A DNA stretch of 64,000 nt. It comes from Triglochin maritima. Lineage: Eukaryota > Streptophyta > Magnoliopsida > Alismatales > Juncaginaceae. Below the pieces are notes generated by a model. It was not told the origin of the DNA. It did no database searches and saw nothing but the letters and a program-made list of their open reading frames with translations. Made by a program: the position numbers and the translations under genes. Below are positions 1 through 10,575 of this stretch, piece by piece (position 1 is the stretch's first letter; each line of letters begins with the position of its first letter). The stretch spans positions 25,876,501-25,940,500 of the forward strand of contig OY821786.1 of the NCBI GenBank assembly GCA_963682175.1, written 5' to 3'.

Positions 1-724
1 CTTATCTTGTTTCTTTATGCATGCTTAGCTTAGTCTTCTTTCTTTGATTGTAGGCTAAAGTAGTTAGAATGTTTCCTTTCTTCTTTAGTTTAATTGTTAG
101 AATAATGTGTAGTGAGTATATCCATCCTCCTTTGGGGATGGAGATGATGTTCATATATGCATTAGAGAATGGATATGGATGCTTTATTTTGATTGTGTTG
201 ATAAATGTGAATGTATGCTTGCTTGTTAGGGTAGAATATTACACTTGATGAGTTTTTCCACACATCTTAGACACATCCCATGCTTGTTTAGGTTCTGAAA
301 TAACCATCTTGTGTATACGAATGTTAATCAACTAGGTTGGTGAATGGATTGATAGGTTTTGCCATAACCTTTAGACACTTCCTATGCATGAAAACACTAC
401 CTATATTTGTGCCTATAGAATGCATTTTTCACCATCTTTTTACATGTGTGCACACACTCCACCGCTAGGGATCTTTCTCTTTCTGATTTCCAATATTTGT
501 ATTAAGTTCTTTTAGTTTTGTTCAAAGTAATCATTAGTCGCTTCCATTGCATTTCTCTTCTTAGTAGTTTAGTGTAGCGTAGTTTAGCATAGACAAACTC
601 TTCCCCCTTTTGTTGCCACTTGATTTCTGAAAAAACAGAGAGTTCTTTCCTCCCCGTGGATCGACCCGTATTTGCCACGTCTTCACCGACGCCGTGCACT
701 TGCGGTATTATAAACGATTAAACA
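1..724 (+). repeat. Right-hand part of an Athila-like family A LTR, cut by window start
   Basis: The sequence is colinear with the downstream half of the complete family A solo LTRs at 1217-2724 and 54370-55775. It shares the recurring 'gttttgccataac/ttagacacttcc' segments and the terminal block ending in a 'ccgtgcacttgcgg' stretch, an A/T-rich tail and a final CA at 723-724. U3, the TATA box and the left end lie before the window, so it could be a solo LTR or the 5' LTR of an element. No primer-binding site follows at 725, which favours a solo LTR. Orientation is set by the order of these blocks. No coding potential is evident. Confidence 0.75.
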
Positions 725-1211
725 TCAATCAATACAAAGGAAATCATTATCAACTAAAGCAAATTCCTATCAAGTTGTTGGAGCATAAACACGGAGAACA
801 CCTTCCCAAACTCATGTATAATGATACTAAGATCTTTCTTCGTGATAGTGAAGATCAGAAGTATGCTCAATATCAATGTTTGAGATCGTAATTAATTATT
901 CTTGCATATCGACGGGAGGAGGATAAATGAGGGATACAGGGTCTGAATAGGCTCAGTGCACTAGCACATAGTCATAGGTCACTAAATACAAGTAGTGGGT
1001 CATCGTCCACCCACAACTCGATTAAAACTTAGACTGTCATCTGTAAAACAAGGTGAGGATGAGATGCCATCTTAGTGAGGGAGCGTGAACCCATAATGTC
1101 TAACACCACCAAAAGTAATCTCTTACTTAACTGAAGCACGACACTAGGATGGATAATATCCCTGGACATCCATCTCGCATAAATTCTTTTGAGTCGACCA
1201 CTTCAGCAATG
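725..1211. other. Unassigned spacer between two family A LTRs
   Basis: AT-rich DNA without a convincing ORF, primer-binding site or terminal repeat. A 65-codon reading frame runs from the LTR tail into this stretch (694-891) but shows no recognisable motif. It is probably old transposon-derived DNA or the flank into which the neighbouring LTRs inserted. I see nothing specific in it. Confidence 0.4.
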
Positions 1212-1216
1212 TTAGT

Positions 1217-2724
1217 TGATTGACATCATATCATGCATATATTTGTGTCTTATATCCTCTATTTTTAACCTAAGCAATGCTATGTAATGAGTTTATGTTT
1301 AAGTTTCCGGAATAAATAGGTTTGAGAAGAAGAGATTCAAAAAGGACTCAAAAGCCAGGAAAAGGACTAAGTTACAAGACTTATGGACTGAGATGAAAGA
1401 GAGAAGGACCCGGATGTAAAACCAAAAGGATCAATGAGAATATCAAGAAGCTCCACACCTTAATGAGGAGTATTTCAGCAATTAAATCTGGGACAAACCA
1501 TCAACAACCAACTCGGGTTCATCAAACCCCAAGAAATCAAGCCAAAACCGATCCACCAAAATCTAGACTCGATCTGACACATATAGACCGCCAATCAGTA
1601 GTGTAAATGTGTCCAAATGCAACATACTTTGGTCGGGTGGTGTATTATGTTGTTTTATGTCCGTTCATAGAATGCAAGTAGTCCCATACCCGGGGATTGT
1701 ACCGGATTACCTTTTTCCATGCCTATAAATAGAACTCTTCCTCTCCTTTTGTATTCACTCTTTGCTTGGTGGCATTCTCTCTACTTGGAGTAAAGCCTTG
1801 AAGCAAAACTCAAGAGGAGAAGATGCTAATTGTAATGTGAGTCATGTTAATAAAATAATTTTCTTACTTAGTTTTATATTGTCTCTTTCAATTCTTGCAT
1901 GCTTAGTTTAATTTCGTTTTTTTTCTTTTCTTAATGATTAGTGAGTAGTTCCATCCCCCTTTTGGGGTGGAGATGATGTAGATATAGGTTGTGAAGTTTT
2001 GATGTTTGATAAATTTTTGATTGTGTAGACTTGCATGTTTATATGTTCATCGGTGATATTTTATCATCTACATGTTGGGGGATTTTTGATGGGTTTTGCC
2101 ATAAGATTTAGACACTTCCCATTCTTAGTTTCCTCATGTTTATTGACTGAAATTTCCTATTAAATATGCTACATGTTAGTTAAGTGTTTGTATTTGTGGT
2201 TGCTTGCTTGATTGTTTGAAGAAACTTTGTTTTGATGGGTTTTGCCATAACATTTAGACACCTCCCATGCTTAGCTTTGTTCTTCACATGAGTTCATGGT
2301 TTTTTATGAGTCTTGCCATATGTTTAGACACTTCTCATGTTGAGCCTAATCTTATATTAATCAAGTAGTAATTGCCGATACGTTTTGTGAATGGATTGAT
2401 ACGTTTTGCCACATCTTTAGACACTTTCTATGCATGACAACACACACATACTTGCATCATTGATCACTAATTCACTTCATATTTGCACACACTCCACTCC
2501 TTAGGGGTTTCTCTTCTTCATTCCAATCTTCCGTTGCTTTCTTTCGCATTTCTTACTTCTAGTTTAGTGTAGTTTAGTTTTAGCATAATCACATCTTTTC
2601 TCCCTTTATTCGTCACATGATTTCTGACAAACCATAGACTACTCACCTTCCCGTGGATAGACCCGTACTTACCACTGCTTCATCGTGGTCATGCACTTAC
2701 GGTAATTAATAAAACGTTTAAACA
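1217..2724 (+). mobile_element. Complete solo LTR, Athila-like family A
   Basis: The 1508-bp LTR begins TGATTGACATC and ends in CA. It is flanked by a perfect 5-bp duplication TTAGT at 1212-1216 and 2725-2729. A TATA-like 'cctataaatag' lies near 1720-1731. One decayed member of the family's palindromic motif is at 1586-1603 (gaccgccaatcagtagtg). No primer site follows the right end, so the internal region has been lost by LTR-LTR recombination. The same LTR type occurs at 1-724, 16073-17630, 18563-19945, 44328-45891 and 54370-55775. Confidence 0.9.
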
Positions 2725-2729
2725 TTAGT

Positions 2730-3058
2730 CGAAGCTTAAATAAAAGTGCTCGACTCAACTACAAAATACTAAAAGATGGTATAAAATTGAGGAGACCATA
2801 ACATAGAGAAAGACGTGAGAAAAAATGACTTGGAGGAGGGAAGAAACACAAATTCTAGTGCGGGTAGGGGAGCAGGGTAAGAACCTATCTAGTAGACAAG
2901 ACTTAAAGAAGGCTAAGGTGGTGTCCAGTTGAACATGTTGTTTAAACTGCACTATGAAACAAAATTTCCTACAAATTGCTTGTCTTTACTCTTGTCTTAA
3001 TGCAAATTCTATGTATATAAGCGTCAGTCTCAAAATACGTGAACTAGCACGTAATGGT
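2730..3058. other. Unassigned spacer
   Basis: AT-rich sequence between the TSD of the solo LTR and the start of a SIRE-like LTR. No supported ORF or repeat structure is visible. Confidence 0.35.
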
Positions 3059-3530
3059 TGTTGACTTTTTAAACCTTTATCATTGAGAACGAAAATTAAC
3101 ACTAATATTTAATTTAATTATACTCATGATTCACATCACCCACTTTCACTCACATACATATTCCTTACTTATAAACTTCTTATTTTTATTAGGTGATCAA
3201 GAATCATGAAGCAACGGATTGAATTCAAGACATGTAATTAAGCTAAAAAGATTAGTAAATTTACTTTATCGAGTCTTACAATCATAAGTAAACTTTGGCA
3301 CAGGTTGGAACCAAATGACGACAATTAGAAAATTAAGGTATTTTGTCCACACTTTACATCGGAGGACTAAATCAGTTTTGAGTCGTTTGAATCCCTTGAT
3401 AGTAAACAAATACCTTTCATTCGACCCAGATTTGAATGACTCGTTCCTTTTGTTAGTTGTTTCATCCATCTTGATAGTAAAACCAAAAGAACCAAACCTC
3501 CACTAGTGCAGAATTGGCTTTACTCGTCGC

Positions 3531-3850
3531 CAAATAGACGTCGGCCGTTATAACCACCGACGTCTAGTGTGGAGAGGACAAAATAGACGTCGGCCTTCAT
3601 TGAGGTCGACGTCTATATGGTATTATTGACGTCGGGTGTGGTAATAACACGTTTAGCCGACGTCTATAGTGTATAGACGTCGACCTATAGACGTCGGTGG
3701 TTTAGTACTCTATGAATCCGACGTCTATAGGGTATAGACGTCGGCCTATAGACGTCGGACTTAATGCAAGACCGACATCTATACTCCAACCCTATAGACG
3801 TCGAGGTATAGACGTCGGTGTTATGGAACATCCGACGTATATAGGTCTTA
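3531..3850. repeat. Left subterminal repeat array of the CACTA element
   Basis: Thirteen exact GACGTC hexamers occur here, usually as ATAGACGTCGG or its inverse, in both orientations. Degenerate copies are interspersed. By analogy with En/Spm these are likely transposase-binding sites; that role is an inference. All copies contain CpG, so they are potential methylation targets. Confidence 0.85.
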
Positions 3851-3860
3851 AAGAAATTGG

Positions 3861-4165
3861 ACAGACGCGTTTTCTTTCATTCATTTCAGTCGAAACCTAC
3901 CTAAACCCTAGCCGTCCCGCGACCGAACTCTCCTCCGTGACCATCCTCCGACCGATCCGCACCGTCTCCGGCACCGCAGCGAGCTCCCAAGCTCTCCTCC
4001 ACTTCTCCGGCCCTCTTCTCCGTCTTCCTCCGTCTCTCTCCACATGTAGCTTCCTCGTGTCGTTTACAGCCGTCTCCTCTGCGACGTCTTCGGGAACCAC
4101 AAAGACCTCCTCCGGCATCACAACTTTTCCCTCCTCTGGTTCGTGCTCAATTTTAGATCCTTAAT
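3861..4165 (+). pseudogene. GC-rich segment resembling a captured plant gene 5' end
   Basis: This block is much richer in C and CpG than its AT-rich surroundings. It begins with a 'cgaaacctacctaaaccctagcc' stretch typical of plant 5' leaders and continues as a C/T-rich region open in frame 3712-4164. The 150-residue frame starts inside the transposon repeat array, so its predicted start is not credible. Serine, threonine and proline dominate and no domain is recognisable. It looks like a host gene fragment carried by the CACTA element (transduplication). The donor gene cannot be named. Confidence 0.4.
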
Positions 4166-4916
4166 TTAGGATTAGTTTAGACCAAGAATCCAACGCCAAA
4201 TTAGGATTAGTTTGCAATAATAACGTATTGATGCAAATATTGGTTAATGTGATAATCATTATTGGTTAATGTGATAATCTAAGTGTATTGATGCAAATAT
4301 CAACATTTAGAATTCCTTTTATTTTCCAAGTTAATTAATGATTCAATTTGTTGGTGTGTAGCAAATGGTTTCCAAAGTAGAAAAAAAGAAATCAAAATTA
4401 TGTGAATGTGAGTATCCTACTAACTAATGCATGTGAATGTGAATGTGAATGTGAGTAATCAAAAAGAAATAAAAAAGAAACCAATGTTAAGAATTTGGTT
4501 TGGATTGAGTAGAGAAATACATGATGTGAATGTGAGTAGATAACTAGATATACATTTTTCTTGTTGATTTCAGGATTTGAAGAATTTTACATATCAAATT
4601 TTAAGTGGAGGTTCTGCCAAAATTTCAATAAAATTTTATTCCCAATTATTATTAATAACATGATAGTTTGTGTTTAAAATGTTTTTCTGTCAATTCAAGT
4701 AATTATTTTTAATACTTGCTTTTAATATTTTAAATGTTTATTGCCTTAATTTTTTGAATTTTTAATATTATGATAATAACTCATTGCCCCCCTTAAACAA
4801 CTTGGCCTTTAATAACCCAAAGCAAAAGATTAGACAATATTTGCTAAGTCATTCATCATATAGGATTTGCATGCATTGTATTTTTCTATTATTTACGATT
4901 ACTGTCGTAGATTGCT
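4166..4916. other. AT-rich filler inside the CACTA element
   Basis: Low-complexity A/T-rich sequence with repeated 'tgtgaatgtgagta' units near 4403-4545. No supported ORF. It could be intron-like sequence belonging with the captured fragment upstream, but there is no clear splice evidence. Confidence 0.35.
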
Positions 4917-5110
4917 GGCGTAAGGTACGTACTATCTTTCACTCATCATTCATTAGAAAGCACGCATTAGTTAGTAGGACTTGCATTGGAACAAGAGTGA
5001 GGTGAGTGTTTGTTTGGTGTGTTGTTTGTTAGATTAAGGTATGAAAAACACTTAGGGGGCAGTCACCTATAGGAGATGAGGTGGGGGATTTCATCACCCT
5101 TTCCTTGTAT
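4917..5110 (+). repeat. Fragment of Athila-like leader inside the CACTA element
   Basis: The segment contains the 'ggtacgt' block, a 'ttagttagtaggacttgcattg' block and the conserved 'ggggatttcatcaccctt' motif, in the same order as the leaders of E1 (minus strand, about 15430 down to 15234) and E3 (minus, about 43880 down to 43697). E2 has the first and last of these near 24243-24420. The flanks are CACTA sequence, so a piece of retrotransposon leader was captured, or is the remnant of an insertion. Confidence 0.7.
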
Positions 5111-5409
5111 TACAAACCTACACTTTATGCCTTAATATAATCGCCTTAATTTTAGAATGAATTAATTGCAAGTGTGTTGAATGTCAATTGTGTATGCTCT
5201 GTATGTTTGTGCATGTATGGTTGTATGTTTGTGTTTGTGTTTGTGCATGTATGCTTGTTTGTGCTTGTATGAAATTGTGGATGTATGTGGATGAAATTGT
5301 GAGTATTTGTGAACAAATTTATAGGTGAACAAATTTGGTGCAGTTGTATGTACACGACGACGATGACTAAAAACAATCTCGTCGGATGCTATTTATTATT
5401 TTTTTTGTC

Positions 5410-5935
5410 CAGGTTTAGGAATAGACGACGGCTGTTTCTATTAGCCGACGTATATTCCTCTGAAGAAAGGAATAGACGTCGGCTTTATATGGAATCCGAC
5501 GTCTATCCCTAAAGTATAGGCGTCGTATATCAGTTAACCGACGTCTATCCCTAAAGTATATACGTCGTATTCGATTTAACCGACGTCTATCCCTAAAGTA
5601 TATACGTCGTATGTAACGTAACCGACGTCGATCCCTAAAGTATAGACGTCGGTCTATAAGGTGACCGACGTCTATACATTAACGAATACACGTCGGCGTA
5701 TAATTACAGCCGACGTATATACGTTAGGTATAGACGTCGTCTATACTCTGGCCGGCGTCTATACCTAACGAATACACGTCGGCGTCTAATTACAGCCGAC
5801 GCATATACGTTAGGTATAGACGTCGTCTATACTCTGGCCGACGTCTATGTATAGATGACGCACACCTAGACGTCGGATAGGGGTGTGCTTATATCCGACG
5901 TGTATAGCCCCGTACATCCGACGTATATTCCCTTT
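5410..5935. repeat. Right subterminal repeat array of the CACTA element
   Basis: Eleven exact GACGTC hexamers and many one-mismatch variants, in both orientations. Two higher-order periods are visible. The unit 'ccgacgtctatccctaaagtata' begins at 5496, 5538, 5580 and 5622, a 42-bp period. An 86-bp block starting at 5681 is repeated in tandem from 5767. Confidence 0.85.
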
Positions 5936-6699
5936 TCTGTAGTAGTGCTCCCTCATTCAGATGCCTAGTGACAACCTACGTTGCCCTATCACTTTGGTTT
6001 GAACTTGATCATTCACAGAGCTAGTGACATAATGGGGCATCCGATCCAATAGTTTTGACCATTTGGGAGCCTCTCCTTTCAATGGCCCATTACTTCACGA
6101 GTCGTCTAGTCCAATTTGTTTTAGAGAATGTTTATACCAAATGTAATCGTTACTTTAACAACATTACAAATTTATCCCAATGGCTATATCAAAAAATATA
6201 TATACTAATCACCTTTCTTACGCATGACTTGTTATATTTTAGACATATCAAACCTCACTCAATCAGACGACTTACCCTTCTTCGAGCCATTTGATTTAGG
6301 CCAAAATATCTTCAAATTAAGTTGACCATAAAGTAATCGGCCAACTGACATATGCTCAAGTTGTCCATTTTGGCACCCAACCAGCACCTTCACTTCAACT
6401 TTCCTTTGTCCAACGAAACTCGAACTCCTACCCTTTGTGAGGCTATAGATAGACCTCTATGGCATACACTTAAGATACTTCTTACACATTTATTACTAAC
6501 AAACCCACATGCACTCATCCACTCACTTGGTTTGCTCGCAAGTTAGCACCTTGATTCCAGGGGCTCAAGTTAGAGTTCTTACTTCAAGAAAGTTGAAAGG
6601 TTGTAGCTTTGGATTGCAGATAGCAAGAGGAGATTTTGGTCCAATTGCAGATATTTGAATTAAGTAATTTTTGGTATGTTATGATTGTGAATTATTTGC

Positions 6700-8975
6700 A
6701 TTGAAAGATTTCCTTTTCTTTGTTTCCTAGAAACAAAAAACACACAACCCTACCCCCCCCTCCCAACGATCCCTACCTTCTCTCTCCCTCTCCCACGAAT
6801 TTTCAGACCACCTCCATCTCCCTCTCCGGCGTGCTAGTGGCTGGAGCTCCGGTGAGTCTAGTTGAACAAGCTAGAGTGCATCTTTTGGAGCGGCTACAAG
6901 AAGATCTTGGTGGGCTGATCTCCGGTGATCTCAGGCATACTTCTGGTGAACTCAGGTATGCTCCTGGTCCTCAGATGAGATGAGAGGTGGGGGTGATGGT
7001 CGGAGGGCTGACTATCACGCGAAGTAGCTGGTGGTCCGAGTGTTGCACCATCATGCCAGCAGCTAGCTTTAGGCGCAGGAAGCTTCCTGCGTGGCTGTGG
7101 TTGATGCTGGAGTTCCGGTGGGGTTGGGCCTTGTTCCAACCATGACAACCTAGAGGGTAGGGATGGGGACACGGCTGTGGTGGGACAGGATCTGGCCAGA
7201 ATACAGGTGCAAGGTGGAACAAATCGAGTAACCGGTTAGCACCATACTTGTGGTTCCTGCGGTGTGGGATTGGCTGATCAGACTTGCCTCATCGTGTGCT
7301 CATCTTTCTTGCCTCAGAAAGTCTGGAAGGAAGTGGTCAGAAGGTCATGGGACGGATCCAGGAGGGTTGCATCCATAGATGTGCTCCAATTGTGGTTGTA
7401 TCTATAGCTATTGTATGCTTATCGATTATGTGATATGCTTAGTGCTTCTGATTTTGCTCCTTTAATAGTTACATATATATGACCTGATATCCTGAGAATA
7501 TTCTTTTATATACATATATATGCACTTAGTAGGAGAATGAAATCAGAAATTCTATCATCTATGATTTTAGATACATGCCATGCTAGTGTTACAGTGATCA
7601 TCGTCTCATGTGTGTTTGAAGATTTATGAATGTGTTTCGTTTACGTATTGCACATGCATGTTCTGATTTTATTGATCTATTGAAGTTATATGCTCCTGCA
7701 AGAATCTGATTATGTTCTTTATATGTCAAACTAAATGTGGATATACTCATCAAACTAGACATCTATGTCAGGTAAACTTTGTGGTATCCTACTCCAACTG
7801 CCGAATTTAGTTTTTGTAAATGTATTGTGAACTTTATCATTTTACTTGCTGCTGATTAGAGTGTGCTTTTATGAATGCATGAATTTGACTTAGGAACTTG
7901 ACCTCATGACCATTATTCATGTCCCATAGCTAGTCCCAAATTGTTGTGGTGATTGGTGACGTTGTGGTGATGAATGATTGGTTGTTTGTTGTCGTTATTG
8001 CTTAGCGCTAATTCTGGTATGTTTGGAGCTGTGAGGAGAGTATTTGCTTACTCATCACGTTGGGCTCATTCTAATTAATGTAGCTATAGAGATAACTAGA
8101 TCTATAGTTAGCTTGCATTGCATTTAATAATAAATGAACTCTGGGCACATTTGATTCTGGGCCGAAGGGCCATGAGTAGGACCTCTATGTAGAGAGGTCT
8201 ATTCGCAAAGACCTCTATGTAGAGAGGTCAGGCGTAAGATAAGACCTGGGCAGGCACGTTGCCATTTGCTACAAGACAGGTAGACCCAACGTCGCAATGG
8301 CACCATGTAGGTCAATTGCCATGAGTTGGGATGTCAATCTGGAAGACCGCTTCGAGCCAAGTGGTGGGTCACTGTCGAGTGACCCGCTTGTGGATTAGAC
8401 CAGTATGGCTGGTGGTTCGATTCCTAGGCCTCTGGATCACTTCGGGTGGAAGCCCGAGAGGTGCAACTATGTAGAATTGTCGCCCATCGCAGCTATGTAG
8501 AGTTGTTGCCTTCTTGTTGCATGTGTGTTAGATATGGCTCATGCATAGCTTCTCATATTCTTTTTTGGACCCGGGGCATACTATGTTTTCTTTATTAAAA
8601 ACTCACGCATATATGTTGATGCCTTGCTTCAGGTACTTAGGTTCCTTATGGGGTGGACTGGAGATGTTTCAGATGATTCTGTACACGACGGACACGTCGA
8701 CCAGATTTTTCAGTTTATCTTTTGCTTCCGCATTATTTATGATGTATTTACCATTTGAACTCGATGTAATATATTTGACCTTATTACCATATATGGATAA
8801 TCTCTCTTTTAAGTTATATTTTATGTTAGTCTATCCATGTATGTTCATGTTCTGTGTTGTCGAGTCATGTAGTCTGTTATTGTAACTCCTTTGGTCGTCG
8901 CGGATGTCTTTGATCGCGACACTCCTATTGGCTTCCCTAGTGTGCGTACCCGCGAGCTTGGGGGTGTTACACTAT
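6700..8975 (+). repeat. Fragment of large-LTR family T, possibly Tekay/Del-like
   Basis: The segment is colinear with the solo LTR at 21581-31859. Shared blocks include 'ctccggtgatctcagg', 'ttgcattgcatttaat', 'aagacctgggcaggcacg', a gene-promoter-like tail with 'tcgcgacac', and the end 'gtgtgcgtacccgcgag...gttaca'. The right end falls at 8975, where SIRE-like U5 sequence resumes. The left end is not recognisable, so it may be truncated. Two short inverted repeats lie at 8180-8199 and 8210-8229. The lineage name is only a suggestion based on LTR size and termini. Confidence 0.6.
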
Positions 8976-9105
8976 ACATCCAAGTGTCAATTGTGTGGTT
9001 TAACTTCTCATTCTCTTCTTGTAGCTCATAGTTTTTAATTCCGCATTAAAATTCATTAGTTTAACTTCTCAACACCAAATTTAGAAGGGCATTTTATCCT
9101 ACATT

Positions 9106-9117
9106 TGGTGTCAGAGC
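9106..9117 (+). other. Primer-binding site, initiator-Met tRNA type
   Basis: TGGTGTCAGAGC follows the LTR end (ACA at 9101-9103) after two bases. It matches the usual plant Copia TGGTATCAGAGC primer site with one change, and it fixes the element's orientation as plus. Confidence 0.85.
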
Positions 9118-9444
9118 TGGTTAATCCATATTCAATACTTCACTGTTGAGAGTTATGACTCATAAGGAAGGCATGCACACTTAAGTCCAACACTCTTTGG
9201 TTGTGAAAGTTATAGTTATTGGAAGAGGTGAATTAAGATCTTCATTCAATCCATGGGATACAAATTTTGGATCTATCTAGGCATTCATTACACCCAAACA
9301 TCTCTGGAGTATGGCCAACTACCAGATTACCTTACTGAAATAGGTTAAAGTTATGAACATTCTCATTTGTGGGGTGGATAAAAGGGAGTATGGGAAGATT
9401 AGTTTATGTGATTTTGCATAAGCATGGAGATTTAGAATTACACT

Positions 9445-10560
9445 TTGAGAGAGCCTCTACCTTTATGGAACCTAGGGTTGATTTTCAAACAACCAAAAAT
9501 ACGAGTTATTTTCAATAAATCTTGGCGAATCCATAAGCGTGACAGACACTCAGTTTGCCAAGATTACAAATGCTCTTTAGTTTTTTGGAAAGATTTGTTG
9601 AAATTGAAAGGGTATGGAAGTTCCATCGGTCTCTTACAAGTGAGTGAGAGAAGTAGGCCACTGCGACTGAAGAAGAAAAGAATCTTTCAAAACATATGAT
9701 AGAAGATCTCATCAGGAGTCTCATAGCCTATAAATCCAAATGAATGATTTAAAAGACAAAGAAAAGATAGTTCAAAGAGAAAGGACGATACTATCGCTTT
9801 GAAATCTAATTTTTATTCCGATGAAGCGAGAGATAAAAATGATAGATGATAAAATGACTTTCTTGGATCAAAGATTCAAGAACTTCCCAAAAAGGAGATA
9901 TAGCCCCAGAACAAAAGATTTGAAGAAGAAATCTCCGAAGGACTCTCTTGCTTTGAGTGCAACAAGAATGGGCACTTCAAGAAAGATTTCCCTTGATCAA
10001 AATCATAGAAAGAGAGGAAAGAAGAGAAAAGAAGTACTCTAGAAGAAGAAAAAAGGATAAAGAAGAAAGATACAAGTGAACAGAAAGGGAGGACAAGGAA
10101 AACAAGCACCGTACAATAGAATGGAGGGAAAAGGACAAGAAGAATGCCTCAAGGCTAATTGGGATAATTCCTCTTAATCAAGTTGTTCCTCCCTTAGAGA
10201 ATCTAATAATGAAGAGAAAAATTATGCCTTATAGTTCAAGAGGAGAAAGATGAAGGTCTATGTAGTATCACCTCATCATTAAGAAATGAGAAAATTTCCA
10301 ACTCATGTCATGTGGCACAAGCTGAAAAACAAGAGGTATCCACAACTCAGATGTTGATTCATTTACTTACGATGAGTTACTTGATGAATTTCATGATTTA
10401 CTTGCACACTCAAATGACCAAATGGTTACAGAAAATGAAAGGCTTACACTAGAGAATAATAGCTTGAAAACACTTAAGGTTAAATCTGTGATAGTGAATC
10501 AGAAGACCTTAGAGAATGCAACTTCGATAGAAAAAGAATCATTAAAATTTCCTTAACGTC
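9445..10560 (+). pseudogene. Decayed gag of a SIRE-like Copia element
   Basis: Gag coats the element RNA. The region is broken by many stops and frameshifts. Readable pieces include a stretch around 9600-9720 whose frames match the C-terminal gag core of E5 (compare 63340-63430, minus: 'LNSEW...VAIEEAHDLSK'). There is a CCHC-type zinc knuckle at 9949-9993 (CFECNKNGHFKKDFP) in which the last Cys has become Phe. Near 10370-10440 a 'YDELLDEFHDLL' stretch is also found in E5. Lysine-rich linkers separate these pieces. The gene is not functional. The SIRE/Maximus assignment rests on this gag layout and on the LTR, and is an inference. Confidence 0.7.
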
Positions 10561-10575
10561 GAAGATGACATTATT

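Larger units (their letters stand above)
3501..5947. mobile_element. Non-autonomous CACTA (En/Spm-type) DNA transposon
   Basis: The left end is CACTAGTGCAGAA and the inverted right end reads CACTACTACAGAAAAGGG, matching at 11 of the first 13 positions. The 3-bp target duplication CTC is present on both sides (3498-3500 and 5948-5950), as expected for CACTA elements. Dense arrays of GACGTC-centred repeats occupy both subterminal zones, the usual location of transposase-binding repeats. No transposase is encoded in its 2447 bp, so it would need a helper. The interior is mosaic: a GC-rich gene-5'-end-like segment (3861-4165), AT-rich filler, and a piece of Athila-like leader (4917-5110). It interrupts a SIRE-like LTR. 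Confidence 0.9.
3059..9103 (+). repeat. 5' LTR of a SIRE-like Copia element, split by two insertions
   Basis: The pieces are 3059-3500, about 5951-6690 and 8976-9103. The left end (TGTTGACTTTTTAAACC) resembles the starts of the SIRE-like LTRs at 46821 (plus) and 61676 (minus). The 'aggtgatcaag...tcaagacatgtaatt' block near 3192-3235 is shared with 48450-48495 and with the minus-strand LTR near 61500-61560. The right end 'atcctaca' at 9103 is followed by an initiator-Met primer site. A CACTA element (3501-5947, TSD CTC) and a family T LTR fragment (about 6700-8975) interrupt it. A degenerate TATA-like 'ctatagatagacctc' is near 6441. The middle junction is not sharply defined, so the reconstruction is an inference. 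Confidence 0.5.

Noticed and set aside
3531..3850. Evenly repeated palindromic units resembling a CRISPR array
   Set aside because: Units are short, occur in both orientations, spacers vary widely, and the array lies inside CACTA termini in plant DNA.
3712..4164. 150-codon open frame
   Set aside because: It starts inside the CACTA repeat array and is Ser/Thr/Pro-rich because of C/T-rich DNA; no domain is visible. Reported only as a possible captured fragment.
6720..7222. Several 80-90 codon frames on both strands
   Set aside because: They lie in family T LTR sequence; the homologous copy near 22000-22400 does not conserve them.
8976..8980. CTATA after the family T fragment as one half of a TSD
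   Set aside because: No matching CTATA followed by a TG start was found on the left side near 6440-6760.
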